This document shows positions 63,108 through 64,000 of a stretch of DNA of 64,000 nucleotides, piece by piece (position 1 is the stretch's first letter; each line of letters starts with the position of its first letter). Source of the DNA: Uloborus plumipes (Eukaryota; Arthropoda; Arachnida; Araneae; Uloboridae); the NCBI GenBank assembly GCA_038373865.1, contig JAXGGA010002023.1, positions 1 through 64,000 of the forward strand, read 5' to 3'. Under the pieces are notes generated by a model. The model was not told where the DNA came from, did no database searches, and was given only the letters and a program-made list of their open reading frames with translations. The position numbers were made by a program, and so were the translations under genes.

Positions 63108-64000
63108 GAGACAAACGAACAGACAAACTGAAATATCAGTATTTAGACCGATTTCCCACACTTAATTAGTCTGGGCCATCATAAACAAAAAAAAAAAAAA
63201 AAAAAAAAACCAAAAGTTTTTACACTTAACTTCTTTTTTATTTTTGTAAAATGAAAATTCAAGAACGATTGGGAAGGCAAGAAATAGTGCTTTCCATTGA
63301 TATATTACATGATATACTTAAGACAGGTTTAAGTTTCTAATTGTCCCAAAATGTTTAAAAAAGGATTTTTACCAGCAGAAATGATGCTCAGTAAAAACGC
63401 AATCACTCTCAGCTGCCAGACACCTCGCATGCTGCTTAGAAGAGCATAGGGAAAGATATATTAATGAGCCAGACGTCTTAAAATTGTCACTCGAAAACGT
63501 TGCCAGCTCTTAGACTATAAGTACAATAGATATCAAAAATACAAAAACATGAAAAATGAAAGAATTGCAAATACTGTCTTTTACCTTCTCAAGACGTATG
63601 ACCATTTTTCTACCTCTTCTCTTCAACCTTCTAAGCAGTTTGATATTTGAGAATGTGATGTAGGACTCTATTTTTATGATCCTTAATAGCTGCCTTAAAC
63701 ATAATTTGGTAATTGTCATGAAGCATAGATGAGTGTTACATGTGTTATTAGAGAAAAACTGACTGTGTAATATAAGAGTATTTTAGTCTTTTTTTTTTCT
63801 TTTCCGAATGCATTAGTTAATTTTGTGAATGAAAAATCTTATTTAAACAGTTGGAAGAACTAATGAACAGGAATTGATTAAGTTTGAACTCTTCCAATTT
63901 GATTTATTTTATTTGTTTTTTTTTTATGTAGTTTATTTTTACAATTTAAGTGTAGTGAAACCATTTCATGTTTTCCGTAGAATGATGACATAGAGTAAGG
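63108..64000. other. No recognised exon; A-tract
   Basis: A run of about 23 A lies at 63187-63210. A segment after TTTAAACAG at 63851 stays open in the phase WDR33 needs, but shows no family similarity. Splice-site-like TTTTCCGTAG near 63980 is followed by stops in all frames. Confidence 0.4.

Noticed and set aside
63851..63925. Segment after TTTAAACAG that stays open in WDR33 phase (GRTNEQELIKFELF)
   Set aside because: No similarity to WDR33 and no clear donor; AT-rich chance frame is more likely.
63980..64000. Acceptor-like TTTTCCGTAG at the window edge as the next WDR33 exon
   Set aside because: All three phases meet a stop within about six codons.

Overview
The window is AT-rich eukaryotic DNA, very dense in transposable elements. 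It carries one host gene that I recognise with confidence: WDR33, the WD40 subunit of the pre-mRNA cleavage and polyadenylation machinery. Fourteen coding exons lie on the + strand between 29546 and 46055. All splice phases agree, and together they give 572 codons plus one base. The residues resemble vertebrate WDR33 closely, but introns are long and full of short non-autonomous DNA transposons. That repeat style (hAT, TTAA-target, pogo, mariner, Helitron and Penelope elements, tRNA-derived SINEs) suggests an arthropod. A chelicerate such as a spider is plausible, but the species cannot be fixed from the sequence. No bacterial-type operon, rRNA, stand-alone tRNA gene or CRISPR array was seen.

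Layout. 1-640: inverted-repeat element with a triplicated 33-bp end segment. 1245-3844: Helitron-like termini and a broken Tc1/mariner-type transposase. 5697-7241: 5'-truncated Penelope-like element whose 3' end is repeated head-on as a near-identical 357-bp inverted arm. 7583-12404: a stack of nested DNA transposons (hAT in hAT, with further inserts). 12.4-19 kb: sparse sequence with two tRNA-derived SINEs and a TTAA MITE. 19.3-25.1 kb: long degenerate tandem arrays, split by a hAT element at 23031-24256. 27968-46055: WDR33, with a probable 5' UTR exon at 27968-28048.

The introns of WDR33 contain a 1.29-kb mariner relic, several MITEs, and the first of two copies of a CAGGGTGGCCACAG-ended family (40496-43470). 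The second copy (46176-52384) follows exon 14. It is interrupted by a TTAA-target element and by an 8-bp-TSD hAT element. Comparing the two copies gives reciprocal empty sites, so three nested insertions are supported internally.

53475-56474 is a 3.0-kb hAT-type element made largely of 133-bp tandem units and carrying a Helitron. 57407-62610 is a large foldback (palindromic) element interrupted in its right arm by a 2.6-kb element, which in turn carries a second, intact-ended Helitron. 62621-63100 looks like a solo LTR. If WDR33 continues to the right, everything from 46056 onward is intronic.

The most interesting material is repeat biology rather than a new pathway: a terminal-repeat family with 5-bp target duplications, transposons that have captured tandem arrays, and three- and four-level nesting that can be ordered in time. 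Coordinates of element ends come from direct reading of terminal repeats and target-site duplications. Names of superfamilies are inferences from those signatures unless a protein domain is cited.
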